Positions 35,640 through 47,760 of a stretch of DNA of 64,000 nt are shown piece after piece. The translations under genes and the position numbers were made by a program. The stretch's first letter is position 1; each line of letters begins with the position of its first letter. A model generated the notes under the pieces. The model was not told the DNA's origin. It was given only the letters and a program-made list of their open reading frames with translations, and did not search any database. This stretch comes from Epiperipatus broadwayi. Taxonomy: Eukaryota; Onychophora; Udeonychophora; Euonychophora; Peripatidae. The stretch is from positions 1,614,001 through 1,678,000 of the forward strand of contig JAQFVV010012537.1 in the NCBI GenBank assembly GCA_028023455.1, given 5' to 3'.

Positions 35640-36420
35640 AGAAACATTCTAATGAATTTAAATTAGAACTTACAAATAGGTTTCAAGTGTTAGGAGATTT
35701 TGAACATGATTCAGATTTGAATGAAATTAATATGAAAATAACTGATACACTTTTAAAAACTGCAACAAACATAGCTGGTAGAAAAAAGCAGCAATTGACT
35801 AATAAAATTTCTACTGAGACTAGAGAATTTATGAAGAAAAGAAGGAATATGAAGATATACAAAAATGATGTATTAAAAAGAATTGAATATCTTGAATTTT
35901 GTAAAATGGTACGGAAAAGAGTTGAAAATGATATAAGAAAGTATAACTGTGAAATAGCAAGGAAAGCTGTAGAAGAAAATAAAAGTCTCAAAAATGTTAA
36001 ACAACATTTTGGTATTGGTAGAAAATTTATATCTGCAATAAGAAAAAAAGATGGAATTATTACTAAAAGGAGAGATGACATCATGAAACTGGTATATCTA
36101 TTACATCTTCCAAATTGCCCAGAATTTTAAATGAAGAAGTGAGACATGCAATTAAGTGTATGAAGAAAGGAAAGGCTCCAGGAAATGATGGAATTATAAT
36201 TGATATATTAAAAGAAGCAGGTGAAGAAATAGAAACAATTTTAGCAAAGTTATATACCAAATATCTAAATGATAAAGATATACCGGAAGATTGGAAGAAT
36301 GCAGTAATAATATTAATATTTAAAAAAGGTGATAAAGAAGATATTAGAAATTACAGACCTATCAACCTTTTATCAGTTTTATATAAAATTTTTACCAAAA
36401 TAATTACAACTCGTCTACAG
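35640..36420 (+). pseudogene. RTE LINE linker and first part of reverse transcriptase
   Basis: A lysine-rich linker occupies 35640-36085 in a shifted frame. From about 36110, in a third frame, comes the start of the polymerase: NEEVRHAIKCMKKGKAPGND, then EDWKNAVIILIFKKGD and YRPINLLSVLYKIF. Between them the usual stretch of several dozen residues is missing, so the element is deleted here. The reading frame is cut at ACAG (36417-36420) by the inserted transposon and would continue at 38490. Confidence 0.85.
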
Positions 36421-38489
36421 TATAACGATCGAAATGAAAGTGAAGATCGAATCTAACCGCAAAAACAATATTTGCAACTATCAGGGCGCCATCTAGGCAT
36501 TTGAGCCTAGAAAAATTTATAAAGTAGGCAGATATGCGCTGTTAAGATTCCACTTTATTTAAATATTCCGATCGTTAGCCCAAGTCACTAGCTCAGCGGA
36601 GACGCAGAGAGAAAAAATCTATATCTTAATTTATATCTTAAGTATCAATAAATAAAAGCCACTGCCAGAAATTAACACATAAAAATATTTATTTACGCAC
36701 ATATAAAATAACATTTAAATTTTGAGGAATAAATTCAACATTTTAGATTTTTCTATTAATCTTTTAATTTTACATTTAACTAAGTTTCAATGAGTTTAAT
36801 ATTTTATTTAGATAGTCAAGTGTGAATAGACTACATAGATCTGCATTTGAAAAGAAAATATTCTTCCCTGATTTAACCTTAGGCAACAAATTTCGCAACC
36901 AAACTGGCGCCAATCCATCTGATATATTCATGTATTCAATGTAGCATGATACGACAACACAAAATATTATACTGTCAGGAATGTACATCTGAACAATAAG
37001 TAGAAATAGAGAAGACATTGACTCTCCACCAACAGGAATGTTACATCTGTTGGCAAGTAGAACAATAAACAAAAAACTCCATAGGAATGGGCTGCGGTCT
37101 TCTGCCGACTTACAAACCCATCCATAGGCAAACAGAGGGTGTGTGGCGTATATCTATAATCCTGCCCGTAGCGGACCTCATACTACATCTACAATTACAC
37201 AAATATATCCAATCCATTGAACCAATTCAGCTACGAAATGAATAACCTAAGATTACCCTCCCTTAATATAACTTTACAAACTATATAGCCATTCACGCCC
37301 GACTTAAATTTAACATTTAGATACGTTCGCACAAATGCATTTTATAAAATTTGTTTTAAAATGTTGAGTACAGATCAGCTGCACAGATTCCACGGTCAAA
37401 AACATTCCAAATTCAACACAACCGATCAAAATACAAAGTCATCGATAAACGTCACTTGCATAGGGAATATACAAATCCCATTAGCATTCATCGTAAGATG
37501 CTTGCAGTGATATCGTTGACATATATTCTAATCGAATGTGAAAACCACAACATTATCAACCGCTAACGAATCTATGCAATGTCTATACCCAACCTTAAAT
37601 GTAATGCATTTAATAATTTCTACAATAAATATTACTACAAATAAAAATAATAAAATGGAAATGATTTTAGCAAAACTTAACTATATAAATTTAAACAATC
37701 AATTATTAATTTGAAATCAAATAAGAGTTCATTTTAAAATTTAAATTAGCTGAATCTTTAAAAAAAATCAATGACGAAAGTACTTAATTACTTTTTTTTG
37801 GTTGTTGTTAATTTGTAAAGTTCATAGCTCACGGTAGAAGAGCCCAGGTTTCTGCTTTTAATTCCCGCGACGCCTCCATTGGAAGATAATGTTCTGGAGA
37901 TGGCAATAGCTGGTTCCATTCTTGTATCAGTCTTTTCATTTTATATATTTTTTTAACTAGAGAGTGTGGTATGTGCGTCCTACCACAACTCTCAAACACA
38001 CCACGCTGGAACTCCCGAAAAAACTGTATTTCCCTTTTTATATTAATCCACACGGATTCAATCAACAAAATGTCACTAATCCATCACTTTCGTTAGGGTC
38101 CGAGCCAAGGCTTAGTGCTTCCATTGGTCAAGCTAATTTCTCTTTTCCTCTTATCTATCTTTCATCAGATCATTTTAATTATACAAGAGCCCAAGGCTAG
38201 CTTGCTTTTCAAACAATTTATAAACAATCATTTCCATTTACAGATTACAAGAATTAATTAATACCTGTTTTTATTTTTAAATCTTGTACTTTTTTTTTTA
38301 TAAAAAAGTACGTTCAAATACTTATTTATTTGTTTTTTAAAAAAAAATATTTTTAAAGTTTGGCATCTGTGCGAATGTATATACGTTTAACAAACATTTT
38401 AATTTTAGCGTTTAGTTTTTTACTTTTATTTGCGAACTTTTAAGTTTTTATTTTAAATTAATGTAACGACATATTTATATATCGTTACA
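36421..38489. mobile_element. Transposon E: 2.07 kb DNA-transposon-like insert
   Basis: The LINE reading frame is interrupted exactly between ACAG (36417-36420) and ACAG (38490-38493), giving a 4 bp target duplication. The ends are TATAACGAT on the left and TGTAACGAT as reverse complement on the right, an 8 of 9 match. The interior shares blocks with 14015-14720. A GC-richer part at 37810-38200 carries a promoter-like TATA box and a short minus-strand frame. It has no recognisable transposase. Four-base target sites occur in a few DNA-transposon groups, but I cannot name the superfamily. Confidence 0.7.
37829..37939 (-). CDS. Short frame downstream of a TATA box inside transposon E (hypothetical)
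   Basis: A minus-strand frame of 36 codons starts at an ATG (37937-37939) and begins MKRLIQEWNQ. A TATAAAAAGGG-type box lies about 95-105 bp upstream (38032-38042), with a CCAAT-like CCAATGG near 38125. The frame ends in ...LLPCTGA-like context where CCGTGAGC could be a splice donor. This could be the leader and first exon of a transposase gene whose remainder is deleted. I do not recognise the peptide, and it could equally be a chance frame. Confidence 0.3.
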   Translation of the reverse strand: MKRLIQEWNQLLPSPEHYLPMEASRELKAETWALLP

Positions 38490-38493
38490 ACAG

Positions 38494-39687
38494 AGAACTT
38501 TGGATTTCCACCAACCAAGAGAACAAGCTGGATTTAAAAGTGGTTTTAATACAATAGATCATATCCAGGTATTGAGAGAAGTCATAGAAAGGACAAACGA
38601 ATATGAGTTGTCATTATGTTTTGGATTTGTAGATTATGAAAAGGCATTCGATTCTATACACATTTCTTCAGTGATTAAAGCATTGGATCATCAAGGTATA
38701 GATCCAGGATATTGTCATATTTTAAAGAATATTTATAAAAATGCAACAGCAACAATTAGATTACATAATGATACTGGAAAAATCAACATTGAGAAAGGTG
38801 TAAGACAAGGTGACTCCATATCTCCAAAACTCTTTACAGCAGTGCTGCAAAAAATATTTTGTGGATTAAAATGGAAAACTAAAGGAGTCAAAGTAAATGG
38901 AGAGTATTTAAGTCATTTAGATTTTGCAGATGATGTAGTTGTTTTTGCAAATAATGCTTCAGAGCTGCAGAAAATGTTGCAGGAGTTAGCAGATGGAAGT
39001 AGAAAAGTAGGACTAAAGATAAATGTTAAAAAGACTAAAGTAATGTTTAATCGATTTGCTCAAAATATGAAAATAAAGATTGATAATGAAGAATTAGAAG
39101 AAGTTAACAGTTACAAATACCTTGGTCAGATTATTAATACAGATGGAAACATAATGGAGGAAATTAGTCATAGAATTAAACTTGGTTGGAGTGCTTTTGG
39201 TAGAAATAACTTGATACTAAAAGGAAATATGCCTATGTGTTTGAAAAGGATGGTTTTTAACAAATGTGTTTTACCAGTTCTTACTTATGGATCTGAGACT
39301 TGGACACTTAATAGAAGAGCAATTCAGAGACTTCAGACCACTCAAAGGAGTATGGAGAGATGTATGTTGGGAGTAACAAGAAGAGATCGAAAACGCAATG
39401 TATGGGTAAGACAACAAACAGGTGTTACTGACCTTATTGAAAAAATTAAAAGATTGAAATGGAGTTGGGCTGGACATATTGCTAGAAGAGATGATAATAG
39501 ATGGACAATTGAAATTTTAAACGAGATTCCAAGAGATTGTAAAAGACCCAGAAAGAGACCACATGTGAGATGGATGGATGAAATAAGAAAATGTGCAGGG
39601 GTGTTGTGGAGAAGAGAAGCTAAAGATCAGAGAAGATGGATTAAACTTGGAGAGACCTTCATCCTGCAGTGGATTGATAATGGTTGA
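38494..39687 (+). pseudogene. RTE LINE reverse transcriptase, main part
   Basis: An uninterrupted frame of about 395 residues continues the polymerase after the insert. It has REQAGFKSGFNTIDHI, the first catalytic aspartate in CFGFVDYEKAFDSI, GVRQGDSISPKLF, the catalytic FADDVVVFA, GLKINVKKTKVMF and YLGQIIN. The C-terminal region has GHIARRDDNRW and KRPRKRPHVRWMDE, typical of RTE-clade enzymes. It would copy the element's RNA at a nicked target. The domain is intact, but the full protein cannot be made from this locus. Confidence 0.9.
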
Positions 39688-39706
39688 TGATGATGATGAT
39701 GATAAG
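39688..39706 (+). repeat. RTE 3' tail microsatellite (TGA)n
   Basis: Tandem TGA/GAT triplets directly follow the reverse transcriptase stop region and mark the element's 3' end. Confidence 0.75.
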
Positions 39707-40184
39707 GGTTTAATATTAATTTTACTTATCTAACTGTAGAAAAGTGATTTATATAAACATTCAAACATATGAGGACATAAATCTCTCCAATATGTTACAA
39801 ATCTTGTGAAACTATAATATACCTCATTTTCATTCAGACTGTTTGGAAAGATCTACATTGGTTAGATTGCCAGATTTTTATAACAAATATTTTTAAAACA
39901 TTGACATTTTTCATTTGTCAAATAATAGCTTTAAAAAAGCAATTCTCCAGTTATTGAGCTGTAATAGCAATTAAATGTAAACTTTTTGGTCTTTGTTGTA
40001 CTGTATGTTTACATGTTAATAAACATTGAATTGAACTGAATTAATTATAGATCTATAAGAATAATAATTATTGAAAACAAATATACAATAAAGTGATAGT
40101 ATAAGCTTATTAAATAATTCATATTAATGTCGATTATTTCAGGTATTTTGCAAGCATTATTTTTATGCAAGCATTATTTTTAGT

Positions 40185-40380
40185 CATGGGAATAAGGAGG
40201 AGTATCTTGATATTCTTATGCCAGTGAGCAGATACTTTGGTACTGAAGCAGTCAGATCTGAGTTCGATCCTAGCTTCATGACATCTAGCCATAAGCCCAC
40301 TTCAAACCCCTAATACTAACTTTAAATTTCCGATGCAGTGGGGTTTTATACGGTCAATCCACGCTAGTTTTCTTAAAGAA
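40185..40380 (+). mobile_element. SINE-like element with B box
   Basis: GAGTTCGATCCTAGC near 40259 fits a Pol III B box, and the upstream 80 bp has tRNA-like composition. No clear tail or target duplication was found. A second, isolated GAGTTCGATCCC lies at 871. Confidence 0.35.
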
Positions 40381-42900
40381 AAACTATTTTATAAATGTGT
40401 ATTATTATTAACTAGTTTCGGGTTTAAATTGATCAATTCTATTAATAAATTCATGATAGAATTATTCATGAATTTATATATATTATAACTGCGTGGATTG
40501 TGCATATATATTTGTAAATATTTAAATATATATAATTGTTCGAAAGTTTTATTGTGTCAGAAATGTTTGATTTTACTTTTAAATAATTTTTTAAAATTTT
40601 AGTGATTTAAAGCTACATTCTTTCGATAAGCTTTCAGATTTTCCCTTTCCAAAAACAATGGGTAAATTTTATTAATTAAAAAAAAAGATAAGTATTTAAA
40701 ACATAAGGATTTCCTAATTAAAATCATTTTTCTGATTTTAAGAATTCATTTTCTAATTAGAAAATGAATTCAAGTTAATGAGTTTGAAAACCTTATCGAA
40801 GGAATGTATCTAAAAAGAACCAGTAAAAGTTTGTAACATTGATAATGAAAGAAGTGCTAGCCCGAAGGCATCATCAGATATAGTATAAATAGCTCTAAAA
40901 AGTTTGGAGAGGAGAGAAGCCATCTTTGTTGTAGAGAAGTGCCATTAAACTCTGTGCATTTTAAAATCATGAATTCAAATAGTGTTTCGATCATGGTAAG
41001 GGGCTAAAACTTCAGGAATCTGACTACTGTTTCTGAAGTCACCTGAAAATCTTCAATGAAGCTGATAAATCCTTTTCTGACCAATCATGCTGCCAAAATC
41101 AATTAAAATGCTGTTCAAGTAATCGAGTAAATGTGTGCCTACGTTTCCATCAACTTGGACATGTAAACTAAGGAACCAGTCCTGCAAGAAATGGTAATAT
41201 ATTTCCATAATAAATCGTAATTTTCTGGCCAGTTTCTGAACTTTACTTTATACTCCCTTTAAAAGCTCTTTTCTTTCTTTAATGTAATAATTTTTATAAA
41301 ACCTTTTGTTTATTTATGCTATTGTAAATTATATAGTAATTCTCTCAATCTCTAGTCTTTAAATTTAACTTTCCTTTCTTACGATTGTGGTTCATTTACT
41401 GTATTATATATATTTATTGATTGATTTATTAATGTCGTTTATTTTTAATTATATGCCAATAATCCTTCAACTCGATGAGCTCCTTTGTTCCACTTGCCTT
41501 ATGCAAATAATATAATATTAAATCTGATAGTAACTCTCGCCCATTAGAACTAGATTTATACAGTTCTATCAATCATCGAGTCGAAAGAAATTATTAAATG
41601 TTTGTTATTTTTATAATTGGCTAATAATAAATTATTAGCACCATTTTTAACCTATGTCCCCAAGTCCTTTACCTAATTTATAAATGTATGTATCCATATT
41701 TATGATCTTAAAGTATTTTTGCAAAAGGGCCGATAACGGAATCAATAAAAATATTCGAATTCAAATTTCTGTTGCTTTCTATTAAGATTCAGGGAGGGCA
41801 TGATGTTTGGGGCATAATTAATATAGTTTTATAAATGCTTTAAAATAATTTTAGTTAAAAGATTGCTTGACTTTAATTCATTTGATCAACTCATCACATC
41901 GAGCATTCTATAATTGGGTTTTATTATTCAAACGATGACTCTCAAGTCATCATCTTCTAATGTTGCTGATGTAGAACAATCTTCCACTCCGTAGGCTTGT
42001 CGATGGTAAGATTACTGTTATTTTAAATTACCGAGGAAAGAACCACTTCCTCCACTTGCCCGTTTTATATTATATTCGGAACACCAAAGATTCATAGTTA
42101 TAACTCGGCCTGGCTTTCCCCATGTTCCACACTTCCTTAAAGGGCAGTAAGACTTGTCAAATACAAGCCACCATACTACTTTCAAATCACCGACCAGCTA
42201 TTATCTTTCCTGTTCATTTCATAGCTCATAATTCATCAGCACTGTTACCTCTCTGTTCTAGTAAGCCTGCTCTTATGCTCGTAATTCATGATGGAGTGAT
42301 TTCAATTAAAGTCGAACAAATTCTTAGTCATCTCAAATTAAATAAGTTTTCTAATAAAGATTAAAGTTATGCCCTAAAATATGTATCTTGCTCTTCATGA
42401 ATGGATTTGCGAATGTGAAAATAAATCTCACATTCTTTAGTATAAAATTAGAATAATGATTTCCTTTACAACTGAATACCTTTATCTGCTTTTAGTTTCT
42501 TGTTGGGGGCATAGACATATAGACTCTCAAATATTGTGTAATACTCATTGGCATATAATAGGAACTTCCATTCTTATTATAATTATAAACTTTGTTTAAG
42601 GACTAGAGGCGATTAATATAATCATCATTTAAAATTCAAACAAAACTATTACTGGTATTATTAAATATTTTATAAACACACTTGGTTTCTTAGTTCTTAA
42701 TTCTTTTATTCAATAATTATTTTAATGTTAATGCTCGCTATCTGTGTTGGCAACCTGAACATATACATATAATTCGACTTAAAATTATCTTTAGTCAGTT
42801 TATTATCCTATATTAATGTCAGTTCAGGGTCTCTAATCATCACCAACAGTTGAGCTAGTTCCTTGGTGCATAGCACTGTGCCATCGACTTAGATCATCCA
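40381..42900. other. Intron sequence without supported features
   Basis: AT-rich. A palindrome around AGAATTCATTTTCTAATTAG lies near 40740-40770. The 41950-42370 part is somewhat less AT-rich and has an 80-residue frame that I do not recognise. Confidence 0.45.
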
Positions 42901-42907
42901 CTGATCT

Positions 42908-43135
42908 GAGCTGATGAGTTGGGTTTGAATTCAGTTTGGTTCGGCTGAGTCTGGATCCGACTTGCAGTTTAGGTGGTGGACATTTATCGACTGGTACATG
43001 GTTATGTTTTTGGCCTCACATTCTGAGCTGGTGAGTTGGGTTTGAATTCAGTTTGGTTCGGCTGAGTTTGGTTCCAACTTGCAGTTTAGGTGGTGGATGT
43101 TTATCGACCGGTACAGTACTTGTTTAATGTTAAAG
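42908..43135. repeat. Tandem duplication, 117 bp period
   Basis: The block from GAGCTGATGAGTTGGG to CGACTGGTAC (42908) recurs from 43025 (GAGCTGGTGAGTTGGG to CGACCGGTAC) with few changes. It is less AT-rich than its surroundings. Its class is unknown. Confidence 0.7.
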
Positions 43136-43139
43136 GATT

Positions 43140-44200
43140 TGTGATCTTATCTAATAGGATATTTGGGTCTCATAATTGCTAATATAAATTAAAATAATTT
43201 GGGAATAATTAGAGTATAAAATTGTACCTAAAGAAAATAAAAATATACACTAATTTATAAACTTGTAAAATTACTAGAGGTTATCATCCTATTGGCAGGG
43301 TACAATATATAATGAAAAACAAATGTAAAGAAAGACTTTATGTAGTCAGAAAATCTGTAACAACTTTAACTATGCATTAATGGAAATATAGTGACAAATT
43401 ATATTTATTCAGCATAAATATTTACTCTAGCCTGTTTTGATTATAACTATGAATAATTTTGATTTACATAAACTATAATAGAATATTTTATTAATTGAGA
43501 ATAATCATATATACTGGGCAAATAATGACAACTATTGAAGTTAATAATTACATATATGTCTGTACTGTATTGATATGAAAATTTTATAAGTTTAGTGCAT
43601 ATTAAATTTCTGCATTTAGTTTACAAACATAGCCACACAAAATACTATTTTTTTTTGTTCAAAGTTCAAGTGCAATATTAAAAATGTTATTTCAGCAGTA
43701 GAATAATTATAATAAGGCATGTTAATAATTCTATTTAAAATAATAATAAAATGTTTATATTGTCTAGAGTACTTTAAGAACCATATTAAAAATGTATTAC
43801 TGAATCACACATTTGAATCTTCATAATAATTACTATTTCAAAAAATAAAAAATAGTATAAGATTGAATAATATATTAGCTCATCCACTTAACAATCCATT
43901 GAGCTGAATATGAATGAATCTTGGATATTTTTAATGATAGCCAAGTATTTATCATTAGTACCAAATTCAGTTATCCTTCCTGAGTGAGGAATTTCTAATG
44001 AGTCATAAAAGATGGAATATCATAACTAATTCTAAGATTAAAACTTCTTAAAGATAGTATGTTTTAAGTGAGTAGATGTAAATTTGATTATTAGATAGTT
44101 AGATCTAAAGTTGAAATCTTAGATACTTTATCATCAGAGATATAGGCATCCTAAGTCATGGGTTTATATATATATTCTAATATTTTCATGAATAAATGAT
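43140..44200. other. AT-rich intron sequence without recognised features
   Basis: No repeat or coding trace was recognised. Confidence 0.5.
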
Positions 44201-44209
44201 GAATTCATA

Positions 44210-44389
44210 GTATTATTTCCAGGAACTTCCATGAAATAAAAATATAATATCTAAATAGCTGATGTTTTAGTACAATAACAAGTACTTTCCTCAGAGATTC
44301 TTCTCTGACAAAAGTACTTGTTATTGTACTGAAATGTCAGCTATTTAGCTATTATATTTTTACTACATAAAAACTACCAGAAATAATAC
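44210..44389. mobile_element. Hairpin MITE with TA target site
   Basis: The 180 bp is almost entirely an inverted repeat. The left end GTATTATTTCC and the right end GAAATAATAC are flanked by TA (44208-44209, 44390-44391). The inner arms match through AGTACAATAACAAGTACTTT and its complement. TA flanks suggest a Tc1/mariner-type non-autonomous element. Confidence 0.65.
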
Positions 44390-45459
44390 TATATATATAT
44401 ATAAGAGAATTCTGTACTAAGTATACTATTATAAATTAAAATGAATTAACAATTTTTTTGTTATTTATATGATTTGCTATAATGCAAAAAGAAGTCATGG
44501 TCTTTGTAAACTAAATTTTTCACATATTTTGGAGCATTGTTCTATACTATGTCTACTGCTTTGGCAATAAACATGTGACTACATGATAATGGAAATACTT
44601 ATTAAAAAATCTAAAAATATGTTTTATTGATGCTGCAACAGTTGGTTTTAATAATAATTTCAGTGCCCAGATATTGTTTACATTGATTCTGCAATCCTGG
44701 ATACAAAAGGCAAAATATTTACTAATAGTGACTTTATGAAAGTGATGTTCCAGTAAGATGTGAATATGACATGCTCAATGGAAACTAGATTTTGTTTAGT
44801 TAAATAGTAGACTATTTGATTGGGCAAATAAATGTTTTCTGAACATTCTTTACACAATCGTTTCCCAGGTTATTTTCATGATGTGGTTTCTTTGGGTAAT
44901 ATTATTTTGATTTGTCCTTTTCTAAATGTTTGATAATGTGAAATTATATTTCTTTAAAAATAAAATAGTTATATGTTCTGAGTGGTGCTAATATTAAATT
45001 TTTGGAAATGTAGGTTTGTTGTGCCTAAGTGAGAGGGGGTAACAAAAATTTAAAAATATTAAAATAGGTAAAATATTTATTTAAAGTTGCTCATTAAAAA
45101 TCTTTAAATTTGGAGAGAACAAAGAAATAGTAAATGCAAACATTTTACTGGCATAATACTATCATAAATTTAAAATAATAATAATGATATTGATATAAGC
45201 ACTAGGAATGCTTAGTAAGAAAAGCTTAAAAGAGAAGTTTTATTATATTATGCTGAGTAGCTTTTGATATCTTAATCCTGAACACTAAATCATATCTTAA
45301 ACCACTAAGCATCACATGATCATTTCTTATGCTAGCACATCTGTAATTAATAAAGTCAAAACTCTCCATACAGTAGTGCTACCCAGTGCCAACCAGAATA
45401 ATCAATGGTTGCCAGAGGCTTGTGCATAAAATCCCCATCTAGTGCCTACTCATCCAATA

Positions 45460-45501
45460 TCCCCAGACTAGTTTCTGGCTTGTGGCCTTCGTCAGTGAGG
45501 A
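45460..45501 (-). ncRNA. Hammerhead ribozyme (type I), family A, intact core
   Basis: On the minus strand it has stem I TCCTCA with TGGGGA (six pairs including one G-T), core CTGACGA, stem II GGC and GCC around CACAA, GAAAC, palindromic stem III ACTAGT and cleavage triplet GTC. All invariant positions are present. Confidence 0.72.
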
Positions 45502-45996
45502 GCTTTGGATCTGTGAGCACTGCACATAGATCTTAGGATCTAATGCAACCCTCCAGCAGCCATCTTTTATCTCTACTTAACTACAAAACTATGAGAATAA
45601 AATTTGAAAATACAATAATATTTTCAATCTAAGTTCAATAGCTTATATAGTCATATGGGCACTGTTTGGCACTACTGTATGGAGAGTTTTGCCTTTGTTA
45701 ATAACAGATATGCTAGCATAAAAAATGGTGATCATGTGATGCTTAGTGGTTTAACACCAATCCTGCTTAATAGGATAGTGGTGGTTATGGTTGTTAAAAA
45801 ACCAAAGACACCAAAATATATGGGTACTGAACTGAGTTCAGACCCATATGACTATATAAGCTATTGAGCTTAGATTGAAAATATTGCGTTTTCAATTTTA
45901 TTCTCATAGTTTTGTAGTTAAGTAGAGATAAAAGATGGCTGCTGGAGGGTTGCATTAGATCCTAAGATCTAGGTGCAGTGCTCTCAGATCCAAAGC

Positions 45997-46038
45997 TCCT
46001 CACTGAAGAAGGCCACAAGCCAGAAACTAGTCTGGGAA
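45997..46038 (+). ncRNA. Hammerhead ribozyme (type I), family A, core present
   Basis: TCCTCA, core CTGAAGA (the variable position is A), stem II GGC/GCC, GAAAC (46023-46027), TAGTC, then TGGGAA. This differs from the consensus TGGGGA at one stem I position. Confidence 0.65.
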
Positions 46039-47192
46039 TATTGGATGAGTAGGCACTAGATGGGGATTTTATGCACAAGCAGGGAGTTTTGCCTTTGTTA
46101 AATCATATCTTAATATTATTTGTATTTTTATTAATTAATGAGATGACTGGTGTTGCATTTCCCTCAAGTCTTATTATATCAAGAGTTAAGATACATTTTT
46201 TTGCTATTACCAATTATTTTCATATATACTTATTGCTTTAATTAAAACAAATAAGATAGAAAAGCCATGTTTATACATATAAGCAAAAAATATTAAGATT
46301 TTGTTATTCATTTAATTTTCAATTGTCCTTTCATTAATTTATTTTTCTTATTTTATCTGCAAAAATTCACAATATTTCTTCAAGCCATTGCAATTCCTAG
46401 AAATCCACAGACCATCCATTAAAGACCACTTGGCAAAACAATTGCTTTGTGAAATTGTATCTACAAAATTATATTAGATGTGTTAAGGGTACTCATCTTA
46501 TAGCTAAAGACACTGCTTTATGGCACGGTTTTCGCGCTAAAACACATAAAAATGCTGTTTCCACGGCCGACACGTTCGAACCCGCATTTTCTATAATACA
46601 ACTTTTTTATTGTGCTACAGAATGCAGGCCGCTATACCGCGTCACAATACAGTATGTATGTCGCATAGCAGCAAATACATTTTACCGAATTCGCACAATT
46701 TATAAAATAGTTACGGCTTGATGAGAGAGTTTGTATTTGAATTGGACAGAAATGTTGTTTTCATTGGATTTTTTTTTATTTTAAAGTATTGAAATGTTCA
46801 GATTTTTTAAAGTAATAATTCTAAGCCTTTTTATAACGTACTGTATTGAAGTTTTAATTGGAAAAATGTTAAAGATCTATATTTTTAGTGAGTTGCAATT
46901 AGGTAACGCGTCAAGTAACATACTGTTCGTAACATTCCATGAGACAAAAAAGATTCTACCGTGTATATATTTTTGAAGTAAAAAAGAGTGGTACCAAAAA
47001 AAATATCCAGTAAGAAAAGTAAAAATATGCACAATTTTTTGTAAATTTCATAAAAAGCAAATATCATAAACATGTTTAATAAGTAAAGAAGACATTTATA
47101 TGTGTTTGTTGTTATTTAAAAAAGTTTCTTTCTTTTGTCCGAGTACGGTTACGATTTTGATATTTTTTATTTTAGCATTACAAACAACAGAA

Positions 47193-47282
47193 CACTAACC
47201 CTAAAACTAACCCTAACCCTAAAACTAACCCTATAACTAACCCTAAACCTAACTGTAAAACTAACCCTAAACCTAACCGTAA
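47193..47282. repeat. Degenerate telomere-like array
   Basis: Irregular repeats of CTAACCCTAAAA and CTAACCCTAAAC, about seven to eight units of 6 and 12 bp, are related to the (TTAGGG)n telomere unit. Being internal, it is an interstitial array. Confidence 0.7.
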
Positions 47283-47446
47283 CAACTTTTACTTTTTATT
47301 GGCATTCTATTTGAAGTAAAAAAATAGCCATAATATCTCTTTGTCTGTAAAAAAAAAAAAAGTACGAAGCCTAAAAAAATAAAAAATAGACTAAGAAATT
47401 ATACTTTTTATTACGATTATTATTTTTTAGTTAAACAACAACATAA

Positions 47447-47585
47447 AAAAAAAGTGGTAACACAAGTAAAAAAATATCCGATTAGAAAATTGATTAAAAA
47501 AAAGCTTTAACACAAGTAAAAAAATATCCGATAGAAAATTGATAAAAAAAAAGCCGTAACACAATTAAAAAAATATACGATACAA
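47447..47585. repeat. Short tandem array, about 55 bp period
   Basis: Three imperfect units contain TAACACAAGTAAAAAAATA, TCCGAT and AGAAAATTGAT. The third is more diverged. Confidence 0.65.
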
Positions 47586-47760
47586 AAAAGACGAATCAAA
47601 TTGTAATTTGTTGATTTTATTTTACATTTATTATTATCATTTAAATTGTATACATTAATAAAAAATAATATTTATAAAAGACGATTTTGTTTTGTTTTTA
47701 TTTTCGCATTACAAAAAAGCACAGCAAAATTATTATAATCAATGGCCCGGGAATGGTCAT

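Larger units (their letters stand above)
34376..39706 (+). mobile_element. RTE-clade LINE, broken and split by a transposon
   Basis: It is an apurinic-endonuclease plus reverse-transcriptase LINE. A GC-richer leader (about 34376-34848) precedes the endonuclease frame. The reverse transcriptase ends at 39687 and the element ends in a (TGA)n run at 39687-39706, the short-repeat tail typical of RTE elements rather than poly(A). The open reading frame has at least two shifts and an internal deletion between linker and polymerase, and a 2.07 kb insert at 36421-38489. The left boundary is approximate. Confidence 0.85.
45301..46098. mobile_element. Hammerhead foldback element, family A, copy 2
   Basis: A perfect 15 bp repeat, TAAATCATATCTTAA, flanks it (45286-45300 and 46099-46113). 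It has one orientation to about 45665, then the reverse complement of the family. Both arms carry a hammerhead (45460-45501 minus, 45997-46038 plus). The right end is truncated in an AAGCAGGGAG-type junction followed by GTTTTGCC, a rearranged terminus. No protein is encoded. Confidence 0.78.
46440..47760. repeat. CpG-richer unassigned insert with tRNA-like start
   Basis: This patch contains many CpG dinucleotides, unlike its surroundings, which suggests a younger or differently methylated insertion. TAGCTAAAGAC near 46501 and GTTCGAACCC near 46573 could be Pol III A and B boxes. Further right lie the telomere-like array and a short tandem array. A segment near 47160-47190 (TTTTTATTTTAGCATTACAAA) recurs near 47695 (TTTTTATTTTCGCATTACAAA). 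I cannot name the element or fix its ends. Confidence 0.4.

Noticed and set aside
42122-42364. 80-codon plus-strand frame
   Set aside because: It has no recognisable domain, no splice context and no supporting repeat; a chance frame is likely.
47193-47282. Chromosome end
   Set aside because: The array is short, degenerate and embedded in ordinary intron sequence on both sides.
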